Positions 1 through 11,756 of a stretch of DNA of 64,000 nt are shown here, piece after piece (position 1 is the stretch's first letter; every line of letters starts with the position of its first letter). Location: NCBI GenBank assembly GCA_000827495.1, contig KN817532.1, forward strand, positions 38,438 to 102,437, written 5' to 3'. Source of the stretch: Hypholoma sublateritium FD-334 SS-4. Its lineage: Eukaryota; Basidiomycota; Agaricomycetes; Agaricales; Strophariaceae. The position numbers were made by a program, and so were the translations under genes. The notes under the pieces were generated by a model. The model was not told where the DNA came from. It did no database searches and saw nothing but the letters and a program-made list of their open reading frames with translations.

Positions 1-372
1 CAGTGATGTCCGCTACATATTGGCTACATATGTACCAGGAGACAATTCTGTTGAGGGGAATTTAATGAGCCACAATGGGACCAAGGAAGCGCTGAAGTTA
101 ACGGCTGATTGGTCGGTATCATTATGCGGATATCTGTAGGAACTATGTAGGGCATTTGCATTCCCTCACTTTGAAGGGGACGGGTTGTCCGGACCGCTCG
201 GCCTCAATCGTGGGAAATCAATCTACTATTACCAAAAGCGGTTTCGGGCTTAGGAACCTGCCCAGCCGTCACGGTCAACACCACTGCCACCCATCTTCAT
301 CTCCAGCCTACACACCTAGGACTCCCAGAGCGACGCATATACCCTAATACTAACATCACTACTGCAGCAAAC
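1..372. other. Upstream region of RTF1
   Basis: No supported coding sequence was seen here. The stretch ends at the RTF1 start codon and should hold its promoter and 5' leader. No clear TATA box was identified. Confidence 0.5.
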
Positions 373-2806
373 ATGTCTGACTTCGAAGATGACATCGATA
401 ACCAACTCCTCGAGCTCGCCGGGGCCACCGAGAAGAAAAAGAAGAGGAGACAGCCCTCAAACGGCAGTGGCGGCGCTGGCGCTGGCGGCAGCGGCAAGAC
501 CTCTGGAGGCGGCAAGAAGCGCAGAGCTGAGTATGTGCTGGTCCTGTTTGTCCGCTTTTTGTTCCTGCGATGAGGGCGGTTGGGGCGATCCAACAATCGA
601 GCCTTGCGGTGCCCGCGTTCTTTCTTCTCCGCTCTTTATGGACGGTTCGAGATGCTAATAAATGCTTTGTTGTATTTCTTGTGTGGCTCAGCCGTATGGA
701 CAGCGACTCTGATAAAGAGGTCGAGAGCGAGGAGGATGTCGAGGACCCCTACCCGCTTGAGGGGAAGTATAAGAACGAAGAGGATAGACGAGAGTGAGCA
801 TCGGACGCTGCTTTGTTCCCCTAGCACACAGAACTGATCAAAAAACTTCCTTGAATCTCTCTACCACTCCTTTCGTCGTGCCTGTGTGCTACCCCTCTCC
901 ACCGTGGTTCTCAACGTGTACCGTCCCTCCGCCCGGGTGCTAACTATGGACGTTCCGTCTAATTATGTGAACCGCGTCCGCTGAATATTCGGCTTTATCT
1001 CCATGTGTATCGGCGCCTCGCAGGCTCATGCGCATGACCGAGTTTCAGCGCGAACAGATCCTGGAGGAGCGCTCGGGCGAGCGGCAGAAGATCCAGAACG
1101 CAAAGATGCTGGCCGACCTCGTGCGGCAGCAGCAGCGGGGCGGCAGTGGTGCTGCCGACGAGAGCGTCGCGCGGGCGGCTAAACGTGCGTGTTTGCGCCC
1201 CGTACCTAATTGTTTCCAACCGCGGTATTTACCCTGTTTTTGTCCGGCAAAGGCCCGCACACGGCGCGCGGGGCGACGAAGGAGAAGGCGCACAAGCTCG
1301 ACGAGCTCAAGGCTAAACGCAAGGCGAAGGATGACAAGAAACGTGTAAGTACGCCTTGGCACGCTGCTGCGGACGGCGCTCACATGGGCATTGGCAATTG
1401 CACGCGCAGTCCAAGGGGAATGCGTCGCCGTCGCAGAGGGAGCGCTCGTCGTCGCCCCAGGACATGGACATTTCCGACTCGGAGTCGGAGGACGGCCAGA
1501 TCACGAAGTACGACCAGGAGGAAGAGCGAATTGATAAGCTCACCTCGGGGTACGACTCGCATCGGAAGAGCAGGGCGCACAAGGAGGAGGAGGCGGACGT
1601 GCAATGTGTTCTGGGGGACCTGGAGGGGTGCAGGCTGACGAGAGATGCTATTGCGAAGCACTGCGTTAAGCCTTGGTTCCAGGATTACGTGACTGGTGGG
1701 TCCCGGAACTACTCTCCTATATTTGCGACCAGGCTAATAGGAAATAGGCGCGTGGGTTCGATATCTCATTGGACAGGAAAATGGAAATTCTGTGTATAGG
1801 ATATGTCAAGTGAACGGTGCGTATTCTTAGGCCTGGCGGTATTTCTAGGCTGATTGGCTGCAGACCTTGCCCCTGATTTTGTTAAACCGTACAAGATCAA
1901 TGAGAAGACCATCAATCAGGCATTTGAACTGAAACATGGTAATAGCGTGAGGACGTTCAACATGGACAAAGTATCAAATGGGCCATTTTTGGAAGTGAGT
2001 TGGATTTACTTTCTCTTTGGAACTTGGCTGATGGTTAATGTTTTGCTACAGAAAGAGTTTGAACGCCTTGCAAAAGTGTGTTCGTCTGAGGATGTGAAAC
2101 TGCCGACCAAGCAGGCGCTGGAGAAAAAGGTCGCTCAAATGCAGAAGTTGGTTAGCCAACCTATGACTGAGGTTAGTACTTCCGTATTGTGTTTTGAAAT
2201 CCACGGTAACAAGTTGTCTGTAGAGTGACATCACTGCCATGCTGGCACGCAAAAATCAGCTGCAAGCAAAGTCCACAACGTTGAGTACCCTCGATCGATC
2301 GATGCTGATACAACAACGGACCCTTGCAATCCGGCGCCAGGACTACGCAGAGGTTGCCGAGATCGAAACAAAGCTCGCTGCCGACGCAGCCAAGGCGCCG
2401 GAGACGAGACACGACCAGTCAGTAGACTTGCTGGCGAGGGTGAACGAGCGGAACCGCAAAGCAAACGTAGACGCGATGCGCAAGGCGGAGCTTGAGGGGT
2501 CGGAGCGAAAGCGACGAGAGCGCAAGCTTGCTCTGGAGAAGGGGCTGCCGGGGGTCGTCGATCCGAGTGCGAGACTGAAAATTACTCCGCGAACATTCAA
2601 TGCGGCAACCCCAACGACGACGAGGTTTGTAGTATTTTTCATAGCGTCCCTCAGTCGCTGATGGAGTTGGCAGACCTGGCACGCCGGTGGTTAATGGGAA
2701 TGCAAAGGCGGCTGAGGTGGCGGCCACGACGACGCCGGTTGGGCCTGGGAGCTCGTTTGAGGCGTCGTTGATTGACAGCATTGAGATTGACCTGGGGGAT
2801 TTCTAA
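373..2806 (+). CDS. RTF1: RNA polymerase-associated protein RTF1 (Plus3 domain)
   Basis: Subunit of the Paf1 elongation complex, acting in the nucleus on transcribing RNA polymerase II and needed in known systems for H2B ubiquitination and H3K4 methylation. Ten exons join cleanly: 373-530, 692-793, 1024-1184, 1253-1344, 1410-1695, 1748-1816, 1864-1994, 2052-2171, 2224-2624 and 2674-2806, giving about 550 residues. The N-terminus is acidic and Lys-rich (MSDFEDDIDNQLLELAG). A charged helical segment follows (MTEFQREQILEERSGERQKI). The Plus3 domain starts near the VLGDLEGCRLTRDAIAKHC segment and continues through WVRYLIGQENGNSVYRICQV to NGPFLE. Then come a coiled coil and a conserved C-terminal region ending SIEIDLGDF. 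The start is the first ATG in frame. The length fits the family, and recognition rests on the Plus3 segment and overall layout. Confidence 0.93.
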
Positions 2807-2967
2807 GGGCTTACGTAGACAAGATAAGATTAGATAATAAAATGTGCGTCCGAATGCGGCAGCGAACCTAAAAGTGATTCTCGCGCACGCACCAATTGAT
2901 TCCCTGTTTGTCCTCGCCAGAACACAACACCACGCCACCAAAACTGCCTTGCTCGTCGTCCCCAGCG

Positions 2968-5900
2968 ATGGCGAGCTCCACCCTCTCCCTCGATTCCCTC
3001 AGCTCACCGTCCCCGTCCCCGTCCCCGCCACCCATGGACCAGACGCCCCTCAGCCCGGATACCGGGGCCCCCGCCACATCCACAGCGGCGCCCTTTCGAG
3101 CCATCGACACCGACTCCGAGCTTTCGGAGCTCACAGACGACGACCAGGACGCATCCACCGCCGCTGAGAAGCGAGCCGCCTCCACAGCCACCGCCTCGTC
3201 TTCCAAGGGCCCAGGCGGGCCCGCCATTGATGATGACGATGACACACCCGCTACTGGCAGCAGAGCCCTCGCCGCCCGCCCCAATCGACTGGCACAACCC
3301 CAGCGTGGCATGCCACGATACGCCAACTCATCTCGCCGCGTTGGCCCCGGGCGCAAGAAGAGGAGTAGCATCGTTCCTGCACCCATGTGGGGGTGGGTCC
3401 CGGAGAAGACAGCCGCGAATGCGGCCGTCGTTGAAGAAGAAGAGGAGGAGATGACCGGCCCTCCGCGGGCCATGGAAGAAGAAGAAGAGGAAGATGAGGA
3501 GATTGAGGAAGAGGAGGGCGACGAGTACGACGTCTATGACCACGGCAATGATTCAGGCGCAGGGGAGGACGAGGAGCTCGCCATCCCGCGCGGATTCGCC
3601 TCCCAGCGCCGGAATGGCCCTTACTCATCTAAACGGATGCCTTATGGCCAGCCCAATTCGGCCAAAACCCGTGGCACCGCGACTAGGCAGTCCGCCGGGG
3701 CTGCCAGGCGCAATCCCCGAAAGCAAGACGACGACTACGAGGAGGAAGATGGCGATGACGACCCCCTCACAGCTGAAAAGCGACCGCGCCAAGCACCCAG
3801 CAGACGCATCCCGCCTAAACACGACAATGGCGATGTCCGGCTCAACGGCCAGGACGACGAAGGCTCTGTGTCGGGAGGCTCTGAATACCTCGCATCCAAG
3901 CGGAAAAAGGCAACCCGATCTCGTGCCGCCGCATCCGCGTCGAGAAAGAGGAAGGAAAGTGGAAACGAAGAGAGCAGTGGTTCGGATGTTCTGGTATCCT
4001 CCCGGACGAAAAACGGCGTCAACCAACGAAATGGCGGGCATGACGAAGATAACGAGGGCAGCGCCTCTAATCCCGAAGACCATACCGACTCGGATGGCGA
4101 AGCACCCAAGCCAGCCTCTCCGCAACCACTGTCACCCGCCAGGTTGACCAACTCCAAACTCGTCCCTGCCATTCTCCCTAACATGGTCAATTCAAGTACA
4201 TCGGCGCTCAACACTCTCGCTACCGCCGCCAATCTGTTCGATCCCACCCATTCACCTGTGCGCGAGACCTCGTCTATCAACGCCCCCGCGGCATCCATTG
4301 CTCTAGCCGGCGGCGCTACTTCCTCCGCAGAAGTCCCACAGTCTGGCAATACCTCGGACATTGGCACGCGACACGCCTCTCGCTCGCGATCGCACTCGCG
4401 GCCTGTCGACTCAGACGCAGAAGACGGTGCGGACGAGGCCAAGGCCGTCAAGGGCAAGGCAAAGGGCGGCAAACCCGCGTCACGCGGTAGCAGAAGCAAG
4501 ACCCGTGGCAAGCCCCCGCCAGCCGATAAGAAGAATCTTCCCGTTGCCGTCAACGGCGATGCGCCCAAGGCCGCCAATGCGACGAAGAAGGGCCCACCTG
4601 TGCCGCTCGACCTCAAGATCGACACTTCTGTGCCAAATGTCATCGCCACTGGACAGGACATGGACATAGATGAAGAGGCCAATGACCCCGTTGACGACCA
4701 AGATGTCGACATGGACCCCAGCGAGCGCGACAACGAGGAAGAAGACGACGAGGATGGCGAGGACGAAGTGGACGGCGCTTCGGCGCATGAAGAGGACGAG
4801 GAGCCGGAGCCTGTCGAGGAAGAAGCTGCTGAGGTAGATAACGACGTGGATGAGGAGGCGATCGATGCCGACGACGATGTTCCTGACCAAGACGGCGACG
4901 ACGACCCCGACCAAGAGCAGGAGAACGAACAAGACGCCGTTGAAGTCGAGCAGGAGAACGAGGAAGGCGAAGACGGCGACAATGACGACGAAGAGCCATC
5001 CGCTGACGCGGATGTCGACGTCGATGTCGAAGACCACGAGAGCGACTTGCAACCTGCCCATCGTGCGGAGGCCTTGGACGTGCTCGCCACCATCGAACTC
5101 AAGTTCGCACTCTTGCGCGAAAGGGTCTACGTCGAGAAGATGGACGCACTAGCTTGGGAAGAGATGCTCGTTCAGAACTGTATGCTATTTCCTTATTCCT
5201 TATTCAGTCGATTGATGTATCCATTAACACAGCTGCCCATCCGGAACTGCTCCACCTGCAAAAGGAACTGTCTAAACGGCGCGACAAACGCCTTGAATTG
5301 GCGTCAAGAAAACGCTCATACGAGGTTGCCAACGCCGTTACCCGTAGACTCGCTGATGAAAGCAACACCTGGAGCTGGTGGCAGGTAATATCAATAAGTC
5401 ATCCAGTCAACCTACACATGCTGATAGCCCTCGGTATATTGCAGTTTTCAAGAGATGATCTACAAACAGAGTTGATCGCTGAGACGAGTCGCAAGCGAAG
5501 GAAGTTAGAAAGGGAACGTCGGGCTATCGAGCGACCCCAACCAAGTGCGTTAATTCACCTGACATACTCGGCATTCGTTATGCTCATAAACGTCATAGTG
5601 CGGCGCATTCCTCATCTGATGGAAGTCGTTGCACAGCCCATGGGCCCGCCGTCTTTACGAAAGATCATCAAAGCATACCCGTTCGGTTCGCGAAAGCAAA
5701 ACAAATCAGATACCCACCACCACCACCACCATTCGCACTCGCATTATCCAAAAAACCTTGTGTACCCGGAAATATCAACCCTGTCCACCACAGACATCCA
5801 AAGCGATATCGACTTCCTGGCCCACCAGCGGCGCTCGCTCGCCTATGACCAGCAGCTCCAGCAACCACCGCATTATCCTTCCCAGCTCCAGCGCAATGTC

Positions 5901-8208
5901 TCTGGCATGAATGGCATGGGTATGGGTCGTGCGATGAGCCTGGGCATAGGCATGCCAAACGGTGCGCTGCCTCCTGTTCCAGCAACACAGTCGTCAATGG
6001 GACCTCCGCCGCCAGGCTCGATTTCGCACCAACACATGCAACAGCACGGCATGGGCTACGAGCCCTACGGCGACATTGCTCATGCATTCGGGCCTCCTGG
6101 GGCACCTGGGCGTGTGCGTGAGCAATACGGAGCGCAGGGCCCAGGCGGGCTTCTACCCGGGGGACCACCTCCGCCTGGAAATCCAAGGGACGGATATTCT
6201 AACTTTCCACCTGGCAGCCGACTCGCTCCGTCGTCGCATGGGCCGCCTATGCTGATGAGCGGCGGCCAACACCACGGGTACCCAAGCGACCATGAAATGA
6301 GCACCATGGCACCTGGCGGCCCGAGCAACAACGGTATCGGGCACCAGATTCACCCGAATCATCCGTACTTTGGGCAGGGCAGCATGGGCCCTGGCGGCGG
6401 CGGCAGCGCCCATGGATCGTCGGCGGGGCATATGTCCAGCCATCACCCCGGAAACATGAAGGGCGGCATGAACATCAATGGGCGTCGATCGATGTCGCCT
6501 GTGCATGCTATGCCGAACGGAACTTCTGGTTCGAAAAATGGGTGGATCGGTGGCGGCATCGACACGGGTGGCTTTCATGGGGGAAGTAACGGCAAGGGTG
6601 GAAATTGGGATGTGCAGATGATGCACGAGGACGAAGAAAGAGATAGGGCGATGCGCAAACGCGATCGCGATGAGCGCGAGAAGGAGAAGGAGCTACAACG
6701 CGATCGAGAGGCGGAACGGGACAGGCTCCGCCGCGAACGCGAGTACGACCTGGAGAGGGAGCGACATGGGCATTCACACATGCAGGCACCTCAGCAGCAC
6801 CGCCAACAACCTCCCAACTCTTCGCATTCCGGTCTGTCGCATATACACAGCGCCGGCAGTGCAAGCGGCCCTCCGCCGCCACAAGCGCAAGCCAATACCC
6901 ACGTTCTACACAACCATCACCACCACCGCGCTCACCACCACCATGTCGTGCACCGCCATCACACGCAACAGGGCTCGCAACATGCTTCGTCGTCCATGCC
7001 GCATTCTGGAGGAGCGCCGCCTATCGTCCACAGCCCGCGATCGACTAGAGAATACGAACGTCCTCTTCCTCCACAAGGATCGATGCACACCGGTCCCGGA
7101 CAGGGCCATCCTACCGAGCTCATCACGCTGTCTTCGAATAAAAGAGAAGCGTCCGGGCATTGGCCAAGCAAGAACATTGATGAGCCGCAACATCATCCGA
7201 ACATGGTCGATTATCGCGATAGAGAACGCGAAGCGCTGAGCCGAGAGAGGCCCGAGAGAGATTCGCGCAAGATGGTCTCAGGTCGACGCTCGACAGGGCC
7301 AGCGATACCTCCTCTCGATGACCGCAGCGACCGACCGATGGCCATGCCGTTCGTCATGGCGTCCAGTCATACCATGCAGCAGACGGCTGCCGGAATGCCA
7401 TCCGCGCACCTGAACGGTTCGGGCCTAAGCAGCTCAACATCATCTCCACGAGGGGCGCCATCATGGAACGGTGCTGGCGGTCTGGAAGACCCTTCGTATA
7501 GAATGTCCTCATCCGCGCCGCCGCCCTCGGGCTATCTCGGATCGCCACACGACACGCACCTACGCTCGCCGGTGCAGGGCCATCGATATGCGTCGAGCTC
7601 TGGCTCGCACGTCCCGCCTCCGCTCGGGCGCATGGGCGGCAGCACCTCGTCTTCAGGCATCCACCACCGGATGGCCTCCCCACCGCCGCAGTCCGGCCGC
7701 TCACGGCCGCCCCCCAGCCCGTCGTATGCTGCGCATCTTTCGCCAGTAACGAGGTGAGTTGCCCAGATGCGGTATATTAAATAATTCAATATTGCAAATT
7801 GCTGATGTCATCGATCCCCTACACAGTCCGAAGCCGCGCCCTCTTTCGCCGGTGGGCGCTGGGAAGCACATCCTCTCCGGGCCGCTGCCGGGCCCCGGAT
7901 ACGCCTCCTCGCCGCACCTGTCCGGGCCCGGCCGCGCGTCGACGCCGACGGGGCCCCAGACGCACGCGTCGTCGTCGCTGGGCCCGCCGCCTCTGCTAGA
8001 CGGGGGCATGAAGAACGGCGGCGGGCCCGTATATGGCGGTAGCCGGACGGCGTCGCCGCTGATGGCGTCGCTCCCGCGCGCAAGCATGAACGGCGCGAGC
8101 GGCGATCGCGATCGGGAGCGCGCGTCACCGCGTCTTGGCGCGCCCTCGGTGCCTCTCGCGCCGCCGCCGTCGAAACTCGGCGCCGCGCAGATGGTCGACG
8201 GGCATTGA
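2968..8208 (+). CDS. Giant Sds3/Dep1-like domain protein, Rpd3L histone deacetylase complex type
   Basis: Probable scaffold subunit of an Rpd3L/Sin3 histone deacetylase complex. Five exons (2968-5179, 5233-5384, 5445-5544, 5599-7753, 7827-8208) give 1,666 residues. About 700 N-terminal residues are acidic and disordered, with a TDSELSELTDDD motif. The Sds3-like domain follows, near residues 705-850: ALDVLATIELKFALLRERVY, then SAHPELLHLQKELSKRRDKR across an intron, then a coiled coil. The C-terminal 800 residues are Gly/Pro/Ser/His-rich, with an Arg/Glu/Asp-repeat segment near 6620-6770 and His clusters near 5710-5750 and 6910-6970. Yeast Sds3 and Dep1 are only 300-400 residues, so the tails are greatly extended. 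Whether it is the Sds3 or the Dep1 orthologue is not decided. An in-frame ATG at 2896 would add 24 residues; 2968 was chosen because the protein from there begins with a Ser-rich leader continuous with the acidic region. Confidence 0.8.
5710..5745 (+). repeat. His-codon tract in the Sds3-like gene
   Basis: A run of CAC/CAT codons encodes six consecutive His plus a Ser-His alternation, just downstream of the Sds3-like domain. It is a coding microsatellite and may vary in length between strains. Confidence 0.7.
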
Positions 8209-8760
8209 GGTGCGCCGGTGCGTCCTGTTACCTGTACCGTGTCGTGTGCCATACATATTATTCCCTACTATTCCGGCCCGTTTCCATGTACTATTTTCAC
8301 GCCTTCCCCGTCTTTTTTTCTGTCTCTATTTAGTAGCCTGCGTCTTGTTTTCGATTTATATATCACTGAATCCCCCTCCCCCCCCAACTCCCGCCTGTGT
8401 TCTGTTTTATGTCTTATCCTCGATATCTGCTTCTACATTATTAGCGACGACTGTTCCTGTAATAGCACTAGGTTTATCTCTCCGATACCTGACCGTTGAG
8501 TGGGCTGTGCGACCGAGCCCTCGGGCGTGCCGCGGGCGGTAGTGGGGTCCTTGTTCTTGTCGTCGTCGATCTCGCATACCTGCGGAAAAATCTCCGTTGC
8601 ATGCAGCGGGTGCGCCACGCCGCGCGCAGCATGCTATGTTCAGCAAATATCGGCCCCTGGTGCGATGCTGGAATTCAAAGGCGTAAAGTGGCCGCCGCCA
8701 CTCGGAAGCAGCGCGGGTGCATTTCATTTTGGTCGTTCCATTGTACTGTTCTTCTCTGTA

Positions 8761-8785
8761 TTTTATTTTATTTTATTTTATTTTA
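8761..8785 (+). repeat. (TTTTA)5 microsatellite
   Basis: Five perfect copies of TTTTA, followed by TGTGG. Confidence 0.9.
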
Positions 8786-9539
8786 TGTGGTTGCGCGTGC
8801 TGTGCGAGGCTATGTATGCACGCATGGGCAGGTATATTCAAATTCGCCGCTGGCCGAGCGCAGCTGGGCGTCGGCGCGCCGGGCTTAGTGCTTGGCGCGT
8901 CTGGGGCGGGACGGGGTGCGCTGCCAGCGCCCGCACGCGCGGCGCATTCAAGTTGATGGTGCGGCGCGCCTGGGCGTGCCTGCTGCACTCCAGTCCAGAC
9001 TCCAGACGGGGCGACGAAAGTGCCGGGGCCGGCGCTGGGAGACTCACCCATCCTGTCAATGCCCGGCGCGCTAACGCCTATCCCCTCCCTATCGCGGACG
9101 ATGACGGTGCGATCGCCATGCACTATCAAATGAATAAGCTTAAGTGGCGTGCACACGGCCAAGCACCAGCAAGCAGTAATGTGCGCCGTAATTCGAATTT
9201 CATGTGCAGTGGGTATGGCGACGGATATCTGCGGCTGTTTGGCAGGTACACCTACTTAGCTGGACTCGGAGGAGATCTGGCGGGGACACGCCGAGGAGTC
9301 ACTAGGAGTCAGTCAGGCGCGTCGCACGCGCAGATAGCCTGTGTACGGTGGCGCGCTTCGGGCGATCAATTAAATTTGGATGATAGAGCTAAAGACTACA
9401 GGCATCTAAGGCGCGCTGGCGAACTGGAGGGGCGGGAGATGAGCGTGTGACGCGAGATAGGATAGCGCGTCGGCAGGTGCTCTAGAAGACCAATGGGTGA
9501 TTGTTCTCTCAGTGCCTCGCCACCGCGATCGCGCTGGAT

Positions 9540-9880
9540 CTGGGCGACGCAAAGCTATGGGCGCGTTGGGGTACTTTGGCGGGGGGATAGCGCGCCGTGG
9601 TGAGGCACGGGCGTGGGCGTGGGCGTGCGTGAATACCTAGATTATATTCTGGAAGGCGGGGTAATCGTATTGTCGTCTATATAATAGATTGCCATAGCAC
9701 TGCGCCCTCGGCGACGCACGGCGCACGGTGCTATGGGCGCTGGCGCACAGGGGGCGATAGCGCGCAGGCACCGGCGACGCGCGAGATTCATTTAATAATT
9801 ATCAGTGCGCGGGTGCAGTGCAGGTCGCTGCGCTGTGTTCTGGAAGGCGGGGTAAATGTATTGTATTGTATTGTATTGCA
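9540..9880 (+). repeat. Imperfect direct duplication with three ordered anchor motifs
   Basis: CTATGGGCGC (9555 and 9731), GATAGCGCG (9586 and 9756) and TTCTGGAAGGCGGGGTAA (9647 and 9838) occur twice in the same order, about 170-190 bp apart. A third GATAGCGCG is at 9461. The second copy ends in a (TATTG)n microsatellite. Confidence 0.75.
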
Positions 9881-10614
9881 ACTGCAATTATACACCCTCG
9901 TGTCTAATTGTATGCTGCACTCCCGGGCGACGGGGTATGAAGGCACGCACAGAAATGCGCGCGACGCGACGCGAGTTGACGGCGAGGAACCGCCATGGCA
10001 CAGCGCGTCGTGTCCTGCTCCGTGGTAATTATATAGACATTGACGTTGACAGTGCGACTATGTCTGGCCGTCGCGGTTAAATAATATCTTCGTCGGCCGT
10101 TGGGCCATATGTATGTATGGCGGAGGCGTCCGTGCAGAGGCGCGCATTCGACGCGCGGGCTGGCGGGACACGGGGTGTTTAAATTAGAGTGCGCGTGCGT
10201 GAGTCGTTCCGTTAACCCTCTGTCGCTTTCGACGCCCATCGCGACTGCCGTACGATACACGGCGCGTCAAAATGGCTGGTCATCGCGATTGTTGTGCTCT
10301 CGACCAGTACGCTGTGCGCGCGTCGAGGTGCAGCTGTGAGTATTTAATATACGATTGGAGCACGTCGTCGAGGTGCCCTAATTGTCAGCGTGAGTGTGTG
10401 CGAGTGTGATTTTTTTAAACAAGTTCGTCCTATGTCGCTCCCTGTGATTGTTCTAGTTGTGATTTCGAGTTATGATGTTGCCGGCCCCCACCGGGGCATG
10501 TCGTCAGCGCGAGATGAAGGCACCACCCAAAGAACTTGCACTTACGATATTTAATAGAACCCCTACCTTCCAAGTACCTTCCACCGCGCATCTGGGGTGC
10601 GTTGGGACGGGGGC

Positions 10615-10691
10615 GTGGACCTGTGATTTTCGTAGATGTGGACCTGTGTTGTTCGTGGATGTGGACCTGTTTTTTTCGTGGTGTGGACGTG
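10615..10691 (+). repeat. 23-bp tandem repeat, about 3.5 copies
   Basis: Units begin GTGGACCTGT at 10615, 10638 and 10661, and a partial unit (GTGGACGT) starts at 10683. The region is non-coding, about 1.1 kb upstream of the transcription factor start. Confidence 0.85.
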
Positions 10692-11756
10692 GTCTGCCGT
10701 GGAAGTGAAAGTCTTTGTTCTCGGCGTGCTTCGCGAAGCGGGTGATTGCCCCCGGACAGCTGCCAGCCCGGCTTCGCTTCGTGATGTTCCGCCGCGCGCG
10801 TCTGTTTTCTTTTGAGTTCTGTCGCGCGAGGGGTGGGGTGAGATGGGCGGAGATGGGGTGTGCTGCGTTCTGCGCTTACTTATCGGGCGCTGTGTGGTAC
10901 GTACGTCCTTCAATTACGCGTAGCGCACCGGCGCCCCCACCGGTGCGCTCCCAGCCCAGCCCACGTCTTTGTCCTTCCCTTGTCAAAACCACGCCGCCTG
11001 CATCCCATCATCGCATCACCTGAGATCGAGGGGCGATCGCCGTCCGCTGGGGCGTGAGGTAAGCAGGCACGCGCGGGCTATTGTTGGCGCGTTCTATTAG
11101 CTCACGCAGAAGCGGGATTTGGAAGCAGAAGCACCGGTGGGTGGGCGCGTCCGGATGGGGGAGGTTGAATGGCGGGGGGTGGGTGGGGCGTGCTGGGAGT
11201 GGGCTGGGTGTTGGGGCGTGCTGGGGAAGGGGGTAGGGGTGTTGGGGTGAAGGCTGGTGAAGGGGGTTGGGGTGAAGGCGCAAGCAGGGGGTGCTTATCA
11301 GCACCGGCGCCCCGGGCAGCGGCGCAGGAGTGCAGCAGCCCGGTGCGGGAGTATTCGTGGAGTGCGAACGCGAAATAGGGTATTAGGCCGCGTGGGGCCC
11401 GATTGCCTGATGCGTGCGTGAAATTTTCGGGCTGGGCTCTGGCGTGGACCGTGCGCGGGACCCTGCGCCTCGGGCCCGGGGCCGTGTATGGGCGGTTCGT
11501 CCCAGCGCCCCGCCGCGCGCGCGCGTGGGGGGCACGCCGCCGGTGCGTGTGCGTGGACCGTGCGCCGCCCCGTCCACAGAGCCAGGTTCATTTCGCGTGG
11601 AGCCGCACGCACGCCCGCACGCACGCAGGCCGCGGGGCTCGTTCGTTCATTCATTTACTGCGGGGATCTGCGCGGATCGCATCGGGCGGATCGGGCGCGG
11701 GCCGGCGGCGGCGGGGGGGGGTACAAGAAGCAGGGCGGCCCATCACATCAAGCATC

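Larger units (their letters stand above)
8209..11756. other. 3.5-kb GC-rich intergenic region with repeats
   Basis: No gene could be supported. Open frames here (for example 8500-9450) run through microsatellites and look like chance products of high GC. The stretch holds (TTTTA)5, an imperfect direct duplication around 9540-9880, and a 23-bp tandem repeat at 10615-10691. It lies directly upstream of the Zn2Cys6 transcription factor. A long promoter or 5' leader, or an unannotated non-coding RNA, are the likely explanations. Confidence 0.5.

Noticed and set aside
3735..5102. 455-codon minus-strand frame, Ser-rich
   Set aside because: It is the shadow of the acidic Asp/Glu-rich coding region of the Sds3-like gene; the repeated GAC/GAG codons read as Ser/Leu codons on the other strand.
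8500..9450. 316-codon open frame on the plus strand
   Set aside because: It runs through the (TTTTA)n microsatellite and GC-rich repeats, has no recognisable domain, and overlaps open frames in other phases. It looks like a chance frame in stop-poor DNA.
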